Below, in pieces: positions 12,001-23,339 of a stretch of 64,000 nt of DNA (positions are counted from its first letter, which is position 1; every line of letters starts with the position of its first letter). The notes below the pieces were generated by a model that did not search any database, was not told the DNA's origin, and saw only the letters and a program-made list of their open reading frames with translations. Both the position numbers and the translations under genes were made by a program. The DNA is from Grifola frondosa. Lineage: Eukaryota > Basidiomycota > Agaricomycetes > Polyporales > Grifolaceae. The stretch is taken from contig LUGG01000003.1 in assembly GCA_001683735.1 (NCBI GenBank), positions 2,418,001 through 2,482,000 of the forward strand, in the 5' to 3' direction.

Positions 12001-13255
12001 GGCTGGACTACCACGATACCAGCTTCTGTTTCCTCACAGCACATTTTGCTGCTGGCCACACTAACGTTGATGAGAGAAATGCCGATTACCGAACGATCGT
12101 CCATGGTTTACATTTCTTAAAGGGCAAAAACATTGAAGGCCACGAGTATGTGCTTATTGTCTACTTCATGCCGCCACTCTATACGATGACACGCTTTAGC
12201 AATATCATATGGCTTGCAGATACCAACTATCGCATCGACCTCGAGAATGAGCGCGTCAGACACCTCGCACTCTCCGACGACTTCGATGCACTTCTCTCGG
12301 CGGATCAGGTAAATACTATTACACTAAAAACTTGACCTCCGTGTAATACTTCCCTCAGCTCAAACAAGCTATGGATGAACGGGCGGTCTTTGTGGGCTAC
12401 GAAGAGGGACCTTTGCTTTTTCGCCCCACCTACAAGTATGACTTAGGGTCCGATAACTATGATACGGGGGAGAAAATGCGCATTCCCGCTTGGACAGGTG
12501 AGACTGTTCGACAGCTTCCATACAGCTGTAATACCGATCGTGGCTGCTCAATTGATTGTCGGTAGACCGTATTCTGTTCAAGGGTAGCCAGCTTGATCTC
12601 TCGGTCTATTCAAGAGCGGAACTGAAATGTTCAGACCATCGCCCAGGTCCGTTCGCACGCTAACACCGTACTGCTTCCGCTCATTGCTGGATATTGCAGT
12701 GTTCGCCCTCTTCAGAACGGAGGTGCGGATCGTCGACCACGCGAAGCGAGCAGCACTGTCCCGCTTGCTGTTGGAGAGCGTCACGTCAACTGCCCCCGGA
12801 GAAAAGCTGGATGAGAAACTGGCTAGCCTAACATTCTCTGCTGAATCTCCGGACCGTAAGTGCTTCCCCACTAGAAGATTGAGCGGATGCTTAATTGTTC
12901 GACCGAAGTTCCGCCTCCGAGCTCTGACGATTTTGCTTGGTGGGATGACCCAGGTAATCCGCTGGTCTTATGGCTGAGATGTCTTCACACTCCGCTGATC
13001 TCACTGCTCACAGAACATCCAGATGGCATTTTTGTTCCTCGAAGTCCGAAGAATGGACCAAGTAGGAGACACGCCAACCCATTCAGCTCGTCAAGTGACT
13101 CCTCGCTATCTTCATCTCCCTCCTCCTCGGAAGAGGAATTATATCATGCGCTATCGCTCCAAACTCCCATGGCGCCCGTGCAAGCGGTGCGAAGACCGCC
13201 GCCACCGCCGCCGCCCCCACGAAGCACGAAACCGTCAGGAAAGGATGGCGTATAG
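9018..13255 (+). CDS. Synaptojanin-like phosphoinositide phosphatase (Sac1 + 5-phosphatase)
   Basis: A two-domain lipid phosphatase of the yeast Inp51/52/53 type that removes phosphates from PI(4,5)P2 and monophosphoinositides during endocytosis. I could join 22 exons without a frame error to 1029 aa. The Sac1 domain comes first, with the CX5R(T) signature NCLDCLDRTN (C452 to R458) split by an intron. The inositol 5-phosphatase domain begins near residue 595, with [39 protein letters not shown] and CSDHRPVFALF. A Ser- and polyproline-rich C-terminal tail (PPPPPPPP near the end) could bind SH3 proteins. WLADTNYRI differs from the commoner WLGDxNYRI but keeps the catalytic Asp and Asn. Exon 12 (11487-11496) is only 10 nt. 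The start is ATG at 9018, followed at once by a conserved-looking [10 protein letters not shown]. Confidence 0.93.
11487..11496 (+). other. 10-nt microexon inside the synaptojanin gene
   Basis: The exon gcagtcaaga lies between introns 11436-11486 and 11497-11549. Upstream phase 1 (CCA A) and downstream phase 2 (GA+G) make the peptide P-S-S-Q-E-P-D-M-F, leading directly into the conserved GFQEIVPL motif. Skipping the microexon would shift the frame. Confidence 0.8.
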
Positions 13256-13368
13256 ATAACTAATGTACGAGAATATGAGCGGAATTCACATCGGCTCTTG
13301 ATCCTTGGATTACCTGCTGAAACCAGAATGACAGATGCCCGTGGGGAACAAACAAAGTAAGTATAAAA

Positions 13369-15276
13369 TCAGATCAGCCCCTGCTTCTTCAGGTCCTCGT
13401 ACGTCTTTCTGTTGTAAACGTTTCCTTCTTCATCTTCAAGCTCCTCCATAGTCTCTTGCTCGAAGATCTCGTTCCGCCCTTCACGTTTCAATTTCTCGGC
13501 AACTATAAATAGAGCTTTCATTCCGGCGAACAAGGATAAATAAAGACTGCTTACGTGCAAGCGCATCCTCAATGCGAGTGATCTCATGAAAATGCTTCGT
13601 ATTGGGTAGCCCCAAAGCGCGCATACCAAAGGCATGTCTGGACTCCTGCGGACAGCAAACCAGATCAGAAGTCGCATTCGTCTAACTACTTGCGATCAGA
13701 AGTATTCACCTGGAAATGTCTATCGAAATTTTTCCTGACAGCAGCGAGCATCGGTCAATGTCAATAATGGGGTGTTAGGTCAGATGCCACTCACCTTCCC
13801 ATGTATACATGGTCCGAACAGATCTCGCATCGGTACTCGACCCCCAGTCCATGAAGCTTATACAACCAATATGGAATCGGTTTACCGTCCCAGCCTAGCG
13901 GCAGCTTCAATGGATTATAGATCCGCTCTTCCTCTTCCTCTTCTTCGGCACCTGGCTCTCCGGATGCAGGCGCAGGGGCGGCTTGGGGAGGTTTTGACTG
14001 CTCGAGTAGCTCCTGTTCACGTTCACGGGCAGTAAGCGAAAATCGTCGCTCCACATTCGATTTCGTCTCATTGAGGGCGGGTGCCAGAGACCTGAGGAGC
14101 TGTGTTGTCATGTGAGTGAGGCGTGCGGCGGTTTGATGCTTGAACCTGGGAGAGAAGTGCGCGTTCTCGGGTGGGGCCGATGTTACGGATACTGGTCCAT
14201 TCGGATTTGTGGGAGGTTGCTCCGAACTTGCTTGTTTCGACGTTGCCTTGATGTGCTTCTTGGATGTGAGGTGCGCATCATACACGGTCTGCTTCGAATA
14301 CATCTTCTGACCTTCAGAGCAAAGTAAACCAATCGTTACATCTGACCACGAGATTGCAACTTACAAGCAGAACACCAAATTCCTTGTTCGGCGTTATTGA
14401 CATTTGCCGCGGCCTTATTTTGGCGAGGATCCACCCACTCCTCGATATCTCCCTCTTCCCAGTACTTGTTGAATTGCGTCTCTGCTTCTCGTTGTTGTGA
14501 CTCAACATCAATTAATGGTTGTGCGCGCTTCGTAAAAGATAACAGATAGGTATGCAATGCCTTGATGTACCTGTGAATGTATGCGTTAAACATACAGCAA
14601 GTAAGTAGCTCGTAGGGACACATACAGCTCATATTCTCTAGACAGACGGCATTCTTTGGGCAATTCGGAATGGACCGGTTGGGACTGGGCAGCAAGAAGG
14701 ACGTCGAGGTACTGGAGATATCCCAAACGCTTGCCGATGTTCTTGAGATTGTTATACGTAGTATGATTAGCGTACAAATCAAGGTATTTCCCATAGCCCT
14801 CTTCACCCGAAAAGAGTAAGGCGACAGCTAGAAATATGTCATGAGTTAGGTGGACAGCATCGTTCGAACGGCACGTAACGATCATCTTGTTCATACTCTT
14901 CATCCTCAGCTCTCCGTCCGCATATTCATCAAGGAATTCCGACAGCTCCAACTCGAATCCTCCGACAGTAGCATCGGGTACTTGAGATAATGCTCCTGAA
15001 TCTTTCCTAGCCGCGAATAAAATGCAGAAAGGTCGTTTTGGTTTGTCGATGCAGACAGCGAGTCAATCTCCGCTTTTCTCGTGTCCTGGTCTTCATAAAG
15101 GTTGTTTAGATCACAACACGAGAGAGAGACGATCAAGGAGCTGAGAAGCCTTGTGCTCGTTCTGAAGCCGAGACTCGTGGGTTGACTGAGGCTTAGAGAG
15201 GATTGTATAGAGAGCACGCTCGAGATGTTTCTACTTCCTCGTGTGTCTGCCGTTGTACCTCGATGATAGAATCCAT
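13369..15276 (-). CDS. PRP9: Splicing factor 3a subunit 3 (SF3a60/Prp9), frame broken near N terminus
   Basis: A subunit of the U2 snRNP SF3a complex needed for branch-site recognition. Seen: start [14 protein letters not shown], then segments matching the family ([48 protein letters not shown]), an N-terminal C2H2-like finger (CSAC...[10 protein letters not shown]), an acidic stretch, [26 protein letters not shown], the C-terminal zinc finger ([12 protein letters not shown]...[14 protein letters not shown]), and the end [12 protein letters not shown]. Several short introns interrupt it. Between 15115 and 15230 the matching peptide occupies three successive frames (start, [13 protein letters not shown], then [11 protein letters not shown]) with no canonical intron between them. 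At least two indels are therefore present in this sequence. The gene is divergent from FAL1 with 180 bp between start codons. Confidence 0.9.
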
Positions 15277-15456
15277 AGCGTCTGCAAGTGTGTGTCAGGC
15301 GACGAAAGCTCAGTAGGGAGTCGTATGTGTCCGAGTTCAAGGGTTTGCAAAGAGATCGTGCGCGTGAAAGCTTGAAAGCCTGAAAGATCGTGACCTTTTA
15401 AACTCCGATCTCTTTACACACCTTCTTTCCCACTTTGCCTCACTCTCTGCACCACC
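15277..15456. promoter_or_regulatory. Shared promoter region of divergent PRP9 and FAL1
   Basis: Only 180 bp separate the two start codons, so both promoters must lie here or overlap the genes. The plus-strand start has a good context (caccATGtc) after a pyrimidine-rich stretch. I do not recognise a specific factor site. Confidence 0.45.
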
Positions 15457-17062
15457 ATGTCTGGCTAAATCCCGGCGATGAGGCACGTTTCACCTGAAAT
15501 CTGCATGCAAAGTATACTCACTTTTCGTTGTATCCTGCAGAAGCTGATTTTCGAGTCCTCGGAGGCGGTATCCGTGGTCTCCACCTTCGACGACCTCGGT
15601 TTGAAGGAGGACTTGTTGCGTGGCATTTATGCATACAGTGCGTGTCTTCAGTCTTTCTTACAAATGAAAGGTGAGAACAAAATTGTCTATAGATTTTGAG
15701 AAGCCTTCGGCCATCCAGCAGCGCGCGATTCTTCCCATTATTCAAGGACGGGACGTCATCGCCCAAGCACAGTCGGGAAAGGTAAAACGGCGACGTTTTC
15801 CATTTCCATCCTTCAATCCATCGATGTCACTGTTCGGGAGACCCAGGCGCTCGTGCTCTCTCCCACTCGCGAGTTGGCAACGCAAATTCAATCCGTCGTG
15901 CTTGCCCTCGGAGACTATATGAATGTCCAGTGCCACGCATGCATTGGCGGTACGTCCATTGGCGAGGATATCCGAAAGCTCGAGTACGGACAACATGTTG
16001 TATCCGGAACCCCGGCCGTGTGTTCGACATGATCAGACGTCGGAGTCTACGGCGCGGAACATCAAAATGCTTGTTCTGGACGAGGCCGATGAATTACTGA
16101 ACAAGGGTTTTAAAGACCAGATCTACGACGTCTACCGATACCTTCCGCCCGCGACGCAGGTCGTGCTGTTGAGCGCAACCCTTCCTTACGATGTCCTCGA
16201 GATGACAACAAAATTCATGACCGATCCTATTCGTATCCTTGTCAAGCGTGACGAATTGACGCTAGAGGGCATCAAGCAATTTTTCGTTGCTGTGGAGAAG
16301 GAAGATTGGAAGTTCGACACCTTGTGCGATTTGTACGATACCCTTACTATCACCCAAGCTGTCATATTCTGCAATACGAGGAGGAAGGCAAGTATCGCTA
16401 ATGCCTTAGTCAGCACTTATGTTGAATTATTCTGTAGGTGGATTGGCTTACGGAGAAAATGCGTGCTGCCAATTTCACCGTGTCTTCGATGCACGGAGAA
16501 ATGGCGCAGAAAGAACGGGACGCCATTATGGCAGAGTTCCGTAGCGGAACATCGTAAGAATTCGAAGTTGAATGCTGGCGTAATGTCTAACAGCTTCACA
16601 GACGGGTTCTGATTACAACAGATGTTTGGGCTCGTGGTATTGACGTGCAACAAGTGTCACTTGTCATCAACTACGATCTGCCTGCGTACGTGACTCGCTC
16701 TACTATCTCAGCGGATGTTGATTTGCTGTACAGAAACCGTGAAAACTATATTCACCGTATTGGTCGGTCCGGTCGGTTCGGAAGGAAGGGTGTTGCAATC
16801 AATGTATGTCGTTGATCGCTGTAACTAAAAATACCTTGCTAAACAGCCTTGAACAGTTCGTGACCGTGGATGATGTCCGCATTCTTCGTGATATCGGTGC
16901 GTGGTGTTCCCACTTTGCGCTATTGCTTGCTTACTCATCGAAAACTATCAGAGCAATTCTATAGTACACAAATCGTGAGTGCTTCTTGTCTTGATTTTGG
17001 ATAGTCACTGACATGTCTTATTCCAGGACGAAATGCCTGTAAATGCTGCCGAACTCATCTAG
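15457..17062 (+). CDS. FAL1: DEAD-box ATPase Fal1/eIF4A3, with four single-base frame breaks
   Basis: The eIF4A3 orthologue, core of the exon junction complex and an RNA-dependent ATPase. Seen: [114 protein letters not shown] and the eIF4A3-type end [15 protein letters not shown] (eIF4A itself differs here). One base appears missing after ATGTCTGGC (15465), in Walker A (15777-15781, GS..GKT), before GRVFDMIRR (C run 16010-16013) and before ARNIK (16051-16052). Between breaks the protein is intact, with no nonsense or radical substitutions, which argues for sequence error rather than a pseudogene. Intron 1 (15483-15540) uses a GC donor, joining NPGDE to KLIFESS. Confidence 0.9.
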
Positions 17063-17369
17063 GCTTCTTTTCGCTATGTACCTGTTGTAACTATATGTTA
17101 TTTACGCATGTCGATCTTGTTCGTGGATTGCTGGAAGTGACACGAATTTTTGGACCCAGGCTTGTAATCGATTTTTTCCAGCAGTTTTTTTGGAGTGAGC
17201 ACCACGGGCGTCTAGACCGCTAGAGACTTGGTGACATGTCACGCGTCACATCAGCTGATTGTGGCCGTTGGTTAATCCAACGATAGACCTTTGTCACCTC
17301 CTTCGCGACACCTCCGCCCTTGCACATTGACAGCCTATTCGAACAATATTCAATCACTAAATCGTACTC

Positions 17370-18474
17370 ATGCCCGATACTATACGACACACTCTACAAG
17401 ATCTCCCACTTGAACGCTATCTTCCTCCGGATATAAACGTTCCGCTCTCTCCGTCGAAACACCGTAGACCTAGTAAACGCCCGCTTTCACCCGGAGCACC
17501 TATTCTATATAGTCCAACCAAGCGCCGCATCCTCGCTGATGAGATGATATATGCATCTGCGAAAGCTGTGAAGACTCCGTTCGCGTCGTCCGCACACGGG
17601 CGATTTGCGCCTGCCTACTTCAATGAACTCCTCCGAGGACCGGGTAGTCCTGCGAAGAAACTCGATTTTGGACCACCCAAGGCCAGTATCGACGCGTCTT
17701 CGCCTGCTGTTTTCCATCCCATCTCGAAGGACGCGTCGCGCGATGCTTCCCCTTCTCGTAACACGTCTGCACCCGCCAAATTAGCACCATCCCCGGAGTT
17801 CACGTCCAAGCGAATGACGCGTTCTCAGACTCGCGCTGCTGCTACTTGCGCCACTGCCATCGAGGAACCAAGAGTAGGGGATCGCTTCGATGCACGATCC
17901 CGCTCTTCTTCGCACCCGTCGGCCCCCGTCATGTTGCCACAGGAAGTCTTTTCTTCCGACCGTCAATCCGTTCATTACCCTGGCTTCGACGTGTTCCAGG
18001 ACACGTATCCGTGCATTCCGACTACTCTGTCTACCCCGGATGTCGAGATGGAGGACCTAACACCCCCCTGCTTCCGTACCGTCCAAGCGCGACAAAGAGG
18101 CTGAGAAGGAGAATGTGGCACCTCGCAGGAAGATGCATAAGTCCATCATAACCACTGCTGCTCCAGCTGACGATCTATGGGCCAAGGCCGGATTGTTGTC
18201 TCCTGAGGTGAAGCGCAGGGAGGTGGAGCAGAGCGACAAGGTGAAGACCATCTCTGCCACGCCACATGCGAAGAGGATTTACGGCGATATTATCATGGAA
18301 AAGGCGTCCGCAACACCAAAGGCCCGGACTTTCAGGCTACTCGACAGGCCTAGCAACATGATGATGGTCGGTGTGAGTCCCATACGTTCGCCCATAGGAA
18401 AGGCGGAGAGGGAAGCACGGAGGAGGGCAATGGCAGAAGAAGCCGATGATTTTGACGACGACGAAGACATGTAG
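17370..18474 (+). CDS. Uncharacterised S/T-P-rich protein with a KEN motif
   Basis: No domain recognised. The N-terminal part has many S/T-P sites (PLSPSKHRRPSKRPLSP, YSPTKRR, GSPAKKLDFGP). The C-terminal part has KEAEKENVAPRR, which contains a KEN motif of the kind recognised by the anaphase-promoting complex, then LLSPEVKRRE, SPIRSPIG and an acidic end DFDDDEDM. It begins at ATG 17370 and ends at 18474. The frame changes at a run of six C (18063-18068): with five C, DLT-PP-ASVPSKRDKEAEK reads straight through. Cdk-like sites plus a KEN motif suggest a cell-cycle-regulated protein, which is inference. It lies 308 bp downstream of FAL1 on the same strand. Confidence 0.65.
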
Positions 18475-18839
18475 ATGGGTAGACTGCTTTGCCACAACCA
18501 CCTCTTCATTCTTTCCGACCTTTTTCACTCATTCACAATCTACTCACATTTAACCCCCAACTCCCTTGACAGCCGTTGGTTCGCTGTATATGCTCGTCCT
18601 TTTTCACTCTCATCCTATGCGTTTATGATCTTGATATGCTCCCATTCGTCCTTGTGTTGTATGTATATAAACGCGTTCATATGCAGAATCTACGTCAGCT
18701 CTGAAGTACTTTCTCCTTCGCTCGTGCCACTCACGCGTTGTTTGCTTCTGTGTACACATCAGTCCTCGCGGGAACGACACGTATTAAGAGCTTCGATCGT
18801 TTCTTAGCTGTATACCAGCTCTCGCCAAACCAAACCATC

Positions 18840-19278
18840 ATGCCGTGGAATGCATTCTTTCTGTGCCTTTTCATGACTTTCGCGTCCATGGTCTGCGCAC
18901 AGTTCCAGTTCTTCGAACAAATGTTCGGTGGTCATCACCAGCAACAACGACCAACATCAGGAGGTGCAGGGCAGTGGGCCGCACAATCCGAAGCCAGTGC
19001 GTTGGATATTATATCTTGTGCCCTTTTAATAACAGCTCACATCGATTCCTTTCCTTGCTCCGGTTTCTCCTGACGCCATAGTCTCGTGCTCTCACTATCT
19101 CTGTCCGGACACGCTCGTCTGCGTTTCCGAACCGTCGCATTGCCCTTGTCCTGACGTTCAAGACATCAAGTGCTTAATACCAGACGCTGAGGATAAGGGT
19201 GCTGCTACCGTCTTATGTGTGCGGGGCGTCAATGAATGTGCGGAGGTTGAGCGGTTGGCTCGACGGATCGGGAAGTAG
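18840..19278 (+). CDS. LCL2: Lcl2 family secreted/ER protein
   Basis: A small Cys-rich protein of the fungal long-chronological-lifespan protein 2 family, whose biochemical role is unknown (linked genetically to ER-associated degradation in yeast). Two exons, 18840-18996 and 19082-19278, give 117 aa. Seen: signal peptide [20 protein letters not shown], then the family hallmark [11 protein letters not shown], a Gln/His-rich linker, and a Cys-rich domain ([22 protein letters not shown] ... [18 protein letters not shown]). The intron is phase 1 and the reading frame is intact. Confidence 0.9.
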
Positions 19279-21672
19279 TGCGGCTGATATATAGGAAGGT
19301 ACGAATAACATCAGTGAGTATCGCTTAATCGAGCTTGACCGATGCTTTAGATATGAATCATCTGTGTCATCAATACTCTTGCAGCTTTTTCCATAATCGA
19401 TTCTTCTGAAAGACGGAAACAGGTCAACTCCGGGGAGGAAGTTGCCTTGATCACAAGATATCTGAGTTTTCACCATAGATACCAGAGAAGACCTGATCCG
19501 TGAGTTTTATCTCTGTTGTCACTCTCAGGTCCCGATGTCGGGGGAAGATTAAGGGTGTAAAACGCTCTTGTAGCTTCTAGTTTCCAGCACAGTCAATTTC
19601 ACTCAATCGGAAAGCTAGTTTATGTTCTAACGCTCTCAGAATATATGATATCCATAGCAGGCAGTTCCAATGCGCTGGGAAATGAAACATGTCCTCCCCA
19701 AGTATGGATATCGTTCCCAATTGTTCCTGGGGGTCGGTACCTTAAATCGTCGGACCTTTCAGCGCCGCTATCCACTCGGTATAAAGGCGTCAAGTCACCA
19801 AATTTCTCCGCTACAACTGCGCTGATGGTGTGAACACAACCAGCGTGCTAGAGTTCTCTAGAAATCAAACACACAACCTCTGGGTCTCGATCATTTTTTG
19901 TCCTAGAGGTAAGGCAGCTGCATATTTCAGACAAGCGCTCACTTTCAAGATGGTATCTTGCCTAGACCGTACCGGCGTGCTCGCCAGTTAGTCGATTGCG
20001 ACTTCTTGGGTTCCCGGCACTCGTCTCTGATTTAGGTGATATGCATTCTCGGCCGGCCAATAGTAGAGAACTATGTTATTACGGACGCCCTTGGCCGTCC
20101 TCCTTGTTCGTCTCCTAATCATTGATTCACATCCGGATCCTACCAGCTGCTAATCCATTATAACTGCATGTTACTCAGCTGACAGTCCTCCCGACTTTGA
20201 GTCGGCCGGGTCCTTGTACTCATACCCATATGTTCGTTGACACTTCCGTGATGAGGACCCTTTATCAGACCCTGCATTCCTCAGAAGGTGCTTGTTCGAC
20301 CGTTAAAGCGTCCATGACCGGACCAGCGGGCATTCACCTCCAAAGAAGGATATTGAGCCGCGGCTGGATTGCCGTAACGTCCTCTTCTCTGTTAGTGAGC
20401 GCTGTTTTATGTGAGAGTGGTCATTATCTTTGAATTAAATTTGTTTTCACCGAATTCAAGTCCAGAGCTCCCTCTTGCGATCATCGCGCACTTGCGTCCT
20501 TCAGCTACCCCCGGTGTCAAGCTTAACATGCTAACCACCATTCGATAACTATTCCGGGGATAACCGCTTCTTCTTGTACCCGTCTACAGATTCACGAACA
20601 GACTCAAATGACGCTTCTAGCCTCTCGGGATCCCGTCGCGAGCTTAAACCCGCCACAACCCCTCTAGGATTAAATCAATGCGCCTGACACACCTTATATC
20701 CCCGAGTTGCCGGTCTGCATTATGGCCATATTGAGTTTCCCGCCTAATCATTCATTCTAGGGAATTGCTTATTGAATTCGCTAGCGGGCGATTGACTGTT
20801 CGGGCTATTCGGGTGGCCTGGAGTAGCGCTCAAAATACTCGACGACATCAGGGTTGACTGGAATATGTGAGTCAGGATTCACCAAGTTCTCGTTCCAATT
20901 AAGGGCTCACATAAGTTACCGTTCGTATCCCGCTGTCAGGATGGTCCTGATGATCACTTGTCAATCTGAGATTGTCTCGAACTTCGGGCATCTTTTACAT
21001 CCTAGTTGCCAAAAGATTACGTGAATTATTCCCCTTCTCACCTTTCTCTCGCGGAATTGTGATGCTGTCGCTGATGCATTCCCCCGACACCAGCTGAGAA
21101 TCAATTGTCCGAAGGCGGCCTGGTGTTGTTATCTCATCCGCGAGCGGGTTGAGTATATCGCTTGACGTCTGCTTCATCGCAGAAATGGGCCCGATTAAGT
21201 TGCCATCATGTGCCATTTTTGGCTCTTGGGATAGCACCATATGGTGTTGGTTTAATTTTTGCGACTTCCAGTACCTGTCTCTCTTTTTACTGTGCATGAC
21301 ACATCACACAAGCCGGACCTTGGAGAGCATTGGTGCGAAAACGACGGTCTCCTCCACAAGGAAAATTATATTGGACAGAAGGCAGCTGCTGGAAGGCTGG
21401 GAATGCCCCGCTGCGCGTGGAGGAGCCGATTTCCATACTTGTCGCTCGTTGACACAGCATGCAAGCGGCCCAGTTCGCACATGACGTCGAAAGAAGTGTC
21501 CGTGGCATCCGCTGTATTCGTTTGTGTACGACGATCGGTACAACTTACTCTGTCTCAGGTCCACCATTCCAACGGTGAGAGGACATCTCACGCCAATGCT
21601 TATGTACGGGTATATCTATGGGACCTTCGAACATTGGTTCGAGCATCGCGTTGCGACCATCCATTCACAGCC
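19279..21672. other. Gene-poor region of 2.4 kb
   Basis: Stop codons are frequent in all frames and no open frame exceeds about 110 codons except a run into the PEBP start. I find no conserved peptide, tRNA boxes or clear terminal repeat. It could be decayed transposon sequence or regulatory DNA, and nothing here decides between them. Confidence 0.4.
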
Positions 21673-22640
21673 ATGATTTTCAGCCCACGGGCTGCTCTGC
21701 TCGTTTCGCTCTCAGCAATTTGCTCCTCTGTCGTAGGGCAGAATAGCACCAATGCGACGCTAGCGAGTGTCAGTCAAGCATTTACTAATGCTTTGATTAT
21801 TCCGGATGGCAATTACATTCCTCTGTCAACCTTGGGGAACCATCTGACCTCTGATTTGTAGTGATAAGTTCATTTAACCCTCTGGGTCTTCTGGGGGTGG
21901 TCTTCACGGATCAGGCGACTGGTACATCTCTCAATGTGACTCCAGGCATGAATTTGACGACGGAACGTAAGTAATCATTTATTACAAATGTTCGGGGATT
22001 CATGAAAATGGGATACAGAAACCACACTAGAACCTCAGTTCTTCCTAACTTCGAACATGACATCATTTGCTCAACAAACCTTTGTTCTCTTCATCGTTGA
22101 CCCGGACGCGCCCACTCCGCAAAATGCTACCGAGGCCCAATTCCGTCATCTTCTCGCGCAGGACTTGCAGACCAACGGAAGCTTGGGCAGCGGCGCTTTA
22201 TTAGTAAATACAAGCGCTGCGCTCACGGAATTCGTGATGCCTACTCCACCGGCGGGGTCAGATCCCCATCGGTAAAATTTTTCGAATACTTCGGAAAATT
22301 TTATCCTCTGATGTATGCCTCGAACAGATATGTCATCCTCCTGTTCGTGCAGCCCTCCAATTTTACAACAGTAGCCCCAAACTTCGTAAACGCCTCGACG
22401 CCTCGCAATAACTTTAATCTCACGACGTTCAGCCAAGAGGTTGGGTTGGGTAGTCCCGTGGCGGGCAACTTCTTCCTGACTGGTCCGGACAACTCAACAA
22501 ATACCACGTCGGCACCGGTACCATCAGCCACAGCCACTAATCCTCCCACTACCTCTACGGCTAGTTCCGCGACGAAGGTGACAGACGGGTCCATCCTAGG
22601 TGTGATTATGATTGCATGCGCGGTTGCTCTGGGTCTGTAG
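21673..22640 (+). CDS. Secreted, probably GPI-anchored phosphatidylethanolamine-binding protein
   Basis: A PEBP (YbhB/RKIP) family member predicted to be extracellular. Exons 21673-21808, 21862-21966, 22019-22271 and 22328-22640 give 268 aa in frame. Seen: signal peptide MIFSPRAALLVSLSAICSSVVG, the PEBP ligand-site motif FVLFIVDPDAPT, a later RYVILLFVQP segment, several N-glycosylation sequons, a Ser/Thr-rich linker, and a C-terminal hydrophobic tail (ILGVIMIACAVALGL) after small residues, as in GPI-anchored wall proteins. The first intron (21809-21861) begins GC; using it joins IIPD to VISSFNPLGLL, the usual PEBP start. Substrate and role are unknown. Confidence 0.85.
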
Positions 22641-22859
22641 CAATGTCCTGTATATATACCGAGCGTCGCTTTGTAAAGCTGTTCTCCCTGTCAGAATTCA
22701 TGGACCCATAGTCGTTTATGTGATTCTGATTGAGATAAAGCTGAACCGCATAAGAAAAGAGCAAGGCTTATTTCCCAATTTGGAATTTAAAACTCCGCGG
22801 TTTGGACCCACATCTACGCCTCCGTTTGCCACAAACATCGACATTCTCCAACCTCTTCA

Positions 22860-23339
22860 ATGGCGTTAGCACGGCCTACGGTAAGGCAATTCAATCGTCT
22901 GTATCACTGTATACTGATATTTTGTTGAGCTGTAGACCAAGCTCCCCCTGGCGCGAATAGAATCCTGTTCGTCAAGAATCTCAACTATCAGATTACTGGT
23001 GAAGACCTGTATGATTTGTTCGGACGTTATGGAAGTATCCGTCAGATTCGGATTGGTGACGAGCAGAAAACAAGGGGAACTGCATTCGTTGTGTTCGACG
23101 ATGTGATGGACGTGAGTCATTCAAGAGTCGTCGCGATCTTCTGACACCGTCGCGACATCCCATAGGCAAAGAATGCGCTAGATCACCTGAACGGATTTCA
23201 CCTTCAGGAGCGTTACATAGTGGTTTTGTACCACATGCCTGCGAAGCAGGATGCAGCGGCTGCGAAAGCAGACCTCGCACGACGAGAAGAAGAGTTATCG
23301 CAGCTAAAGAAAAAGCACGACATCAAAGATGAAGACTGA
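22860..23339 (+). CDS. SF3B6: U2 snRNP protein SF3b14 (SF3B6/p14), RRM protein
   Basis: A small RRM protein of SF3b that contacts the branch-point adenosine and SF3b155. Seen: ANRILFVKNLNYQITGEDLYDLFG (RNP2), the RNP1-like GTAFVVFDDV, DAKNALDHLNGFHLQERYIVVLYH, and a charged C-terminal helix ending KKKHDIKDED. Exons are 22860-22880, 22936-23111 and 23166-23339. Their sum is 371 nt, one short of a multiple of three. The deficit maps to the start of exon 2 (22936-22938), where one extra C would give T-Q-A-P-P-G-A-N. It is the third splicing-related gene in about 10 kb. Confidence 0.88.

Noticed and set aside
15478..15699. Alternative FAL1 start at ATG 15479 reading through the first intron
   Set aside because: It would replace the expected NPGDE N terminus with an unrelated peptide; the GC-AG intron gives the family-typical start.
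15457..17062. FAL1 as a pseudogene
   Set aside because: All damage is single-base indels; residues between them are fully conserved and splice sites are intact.
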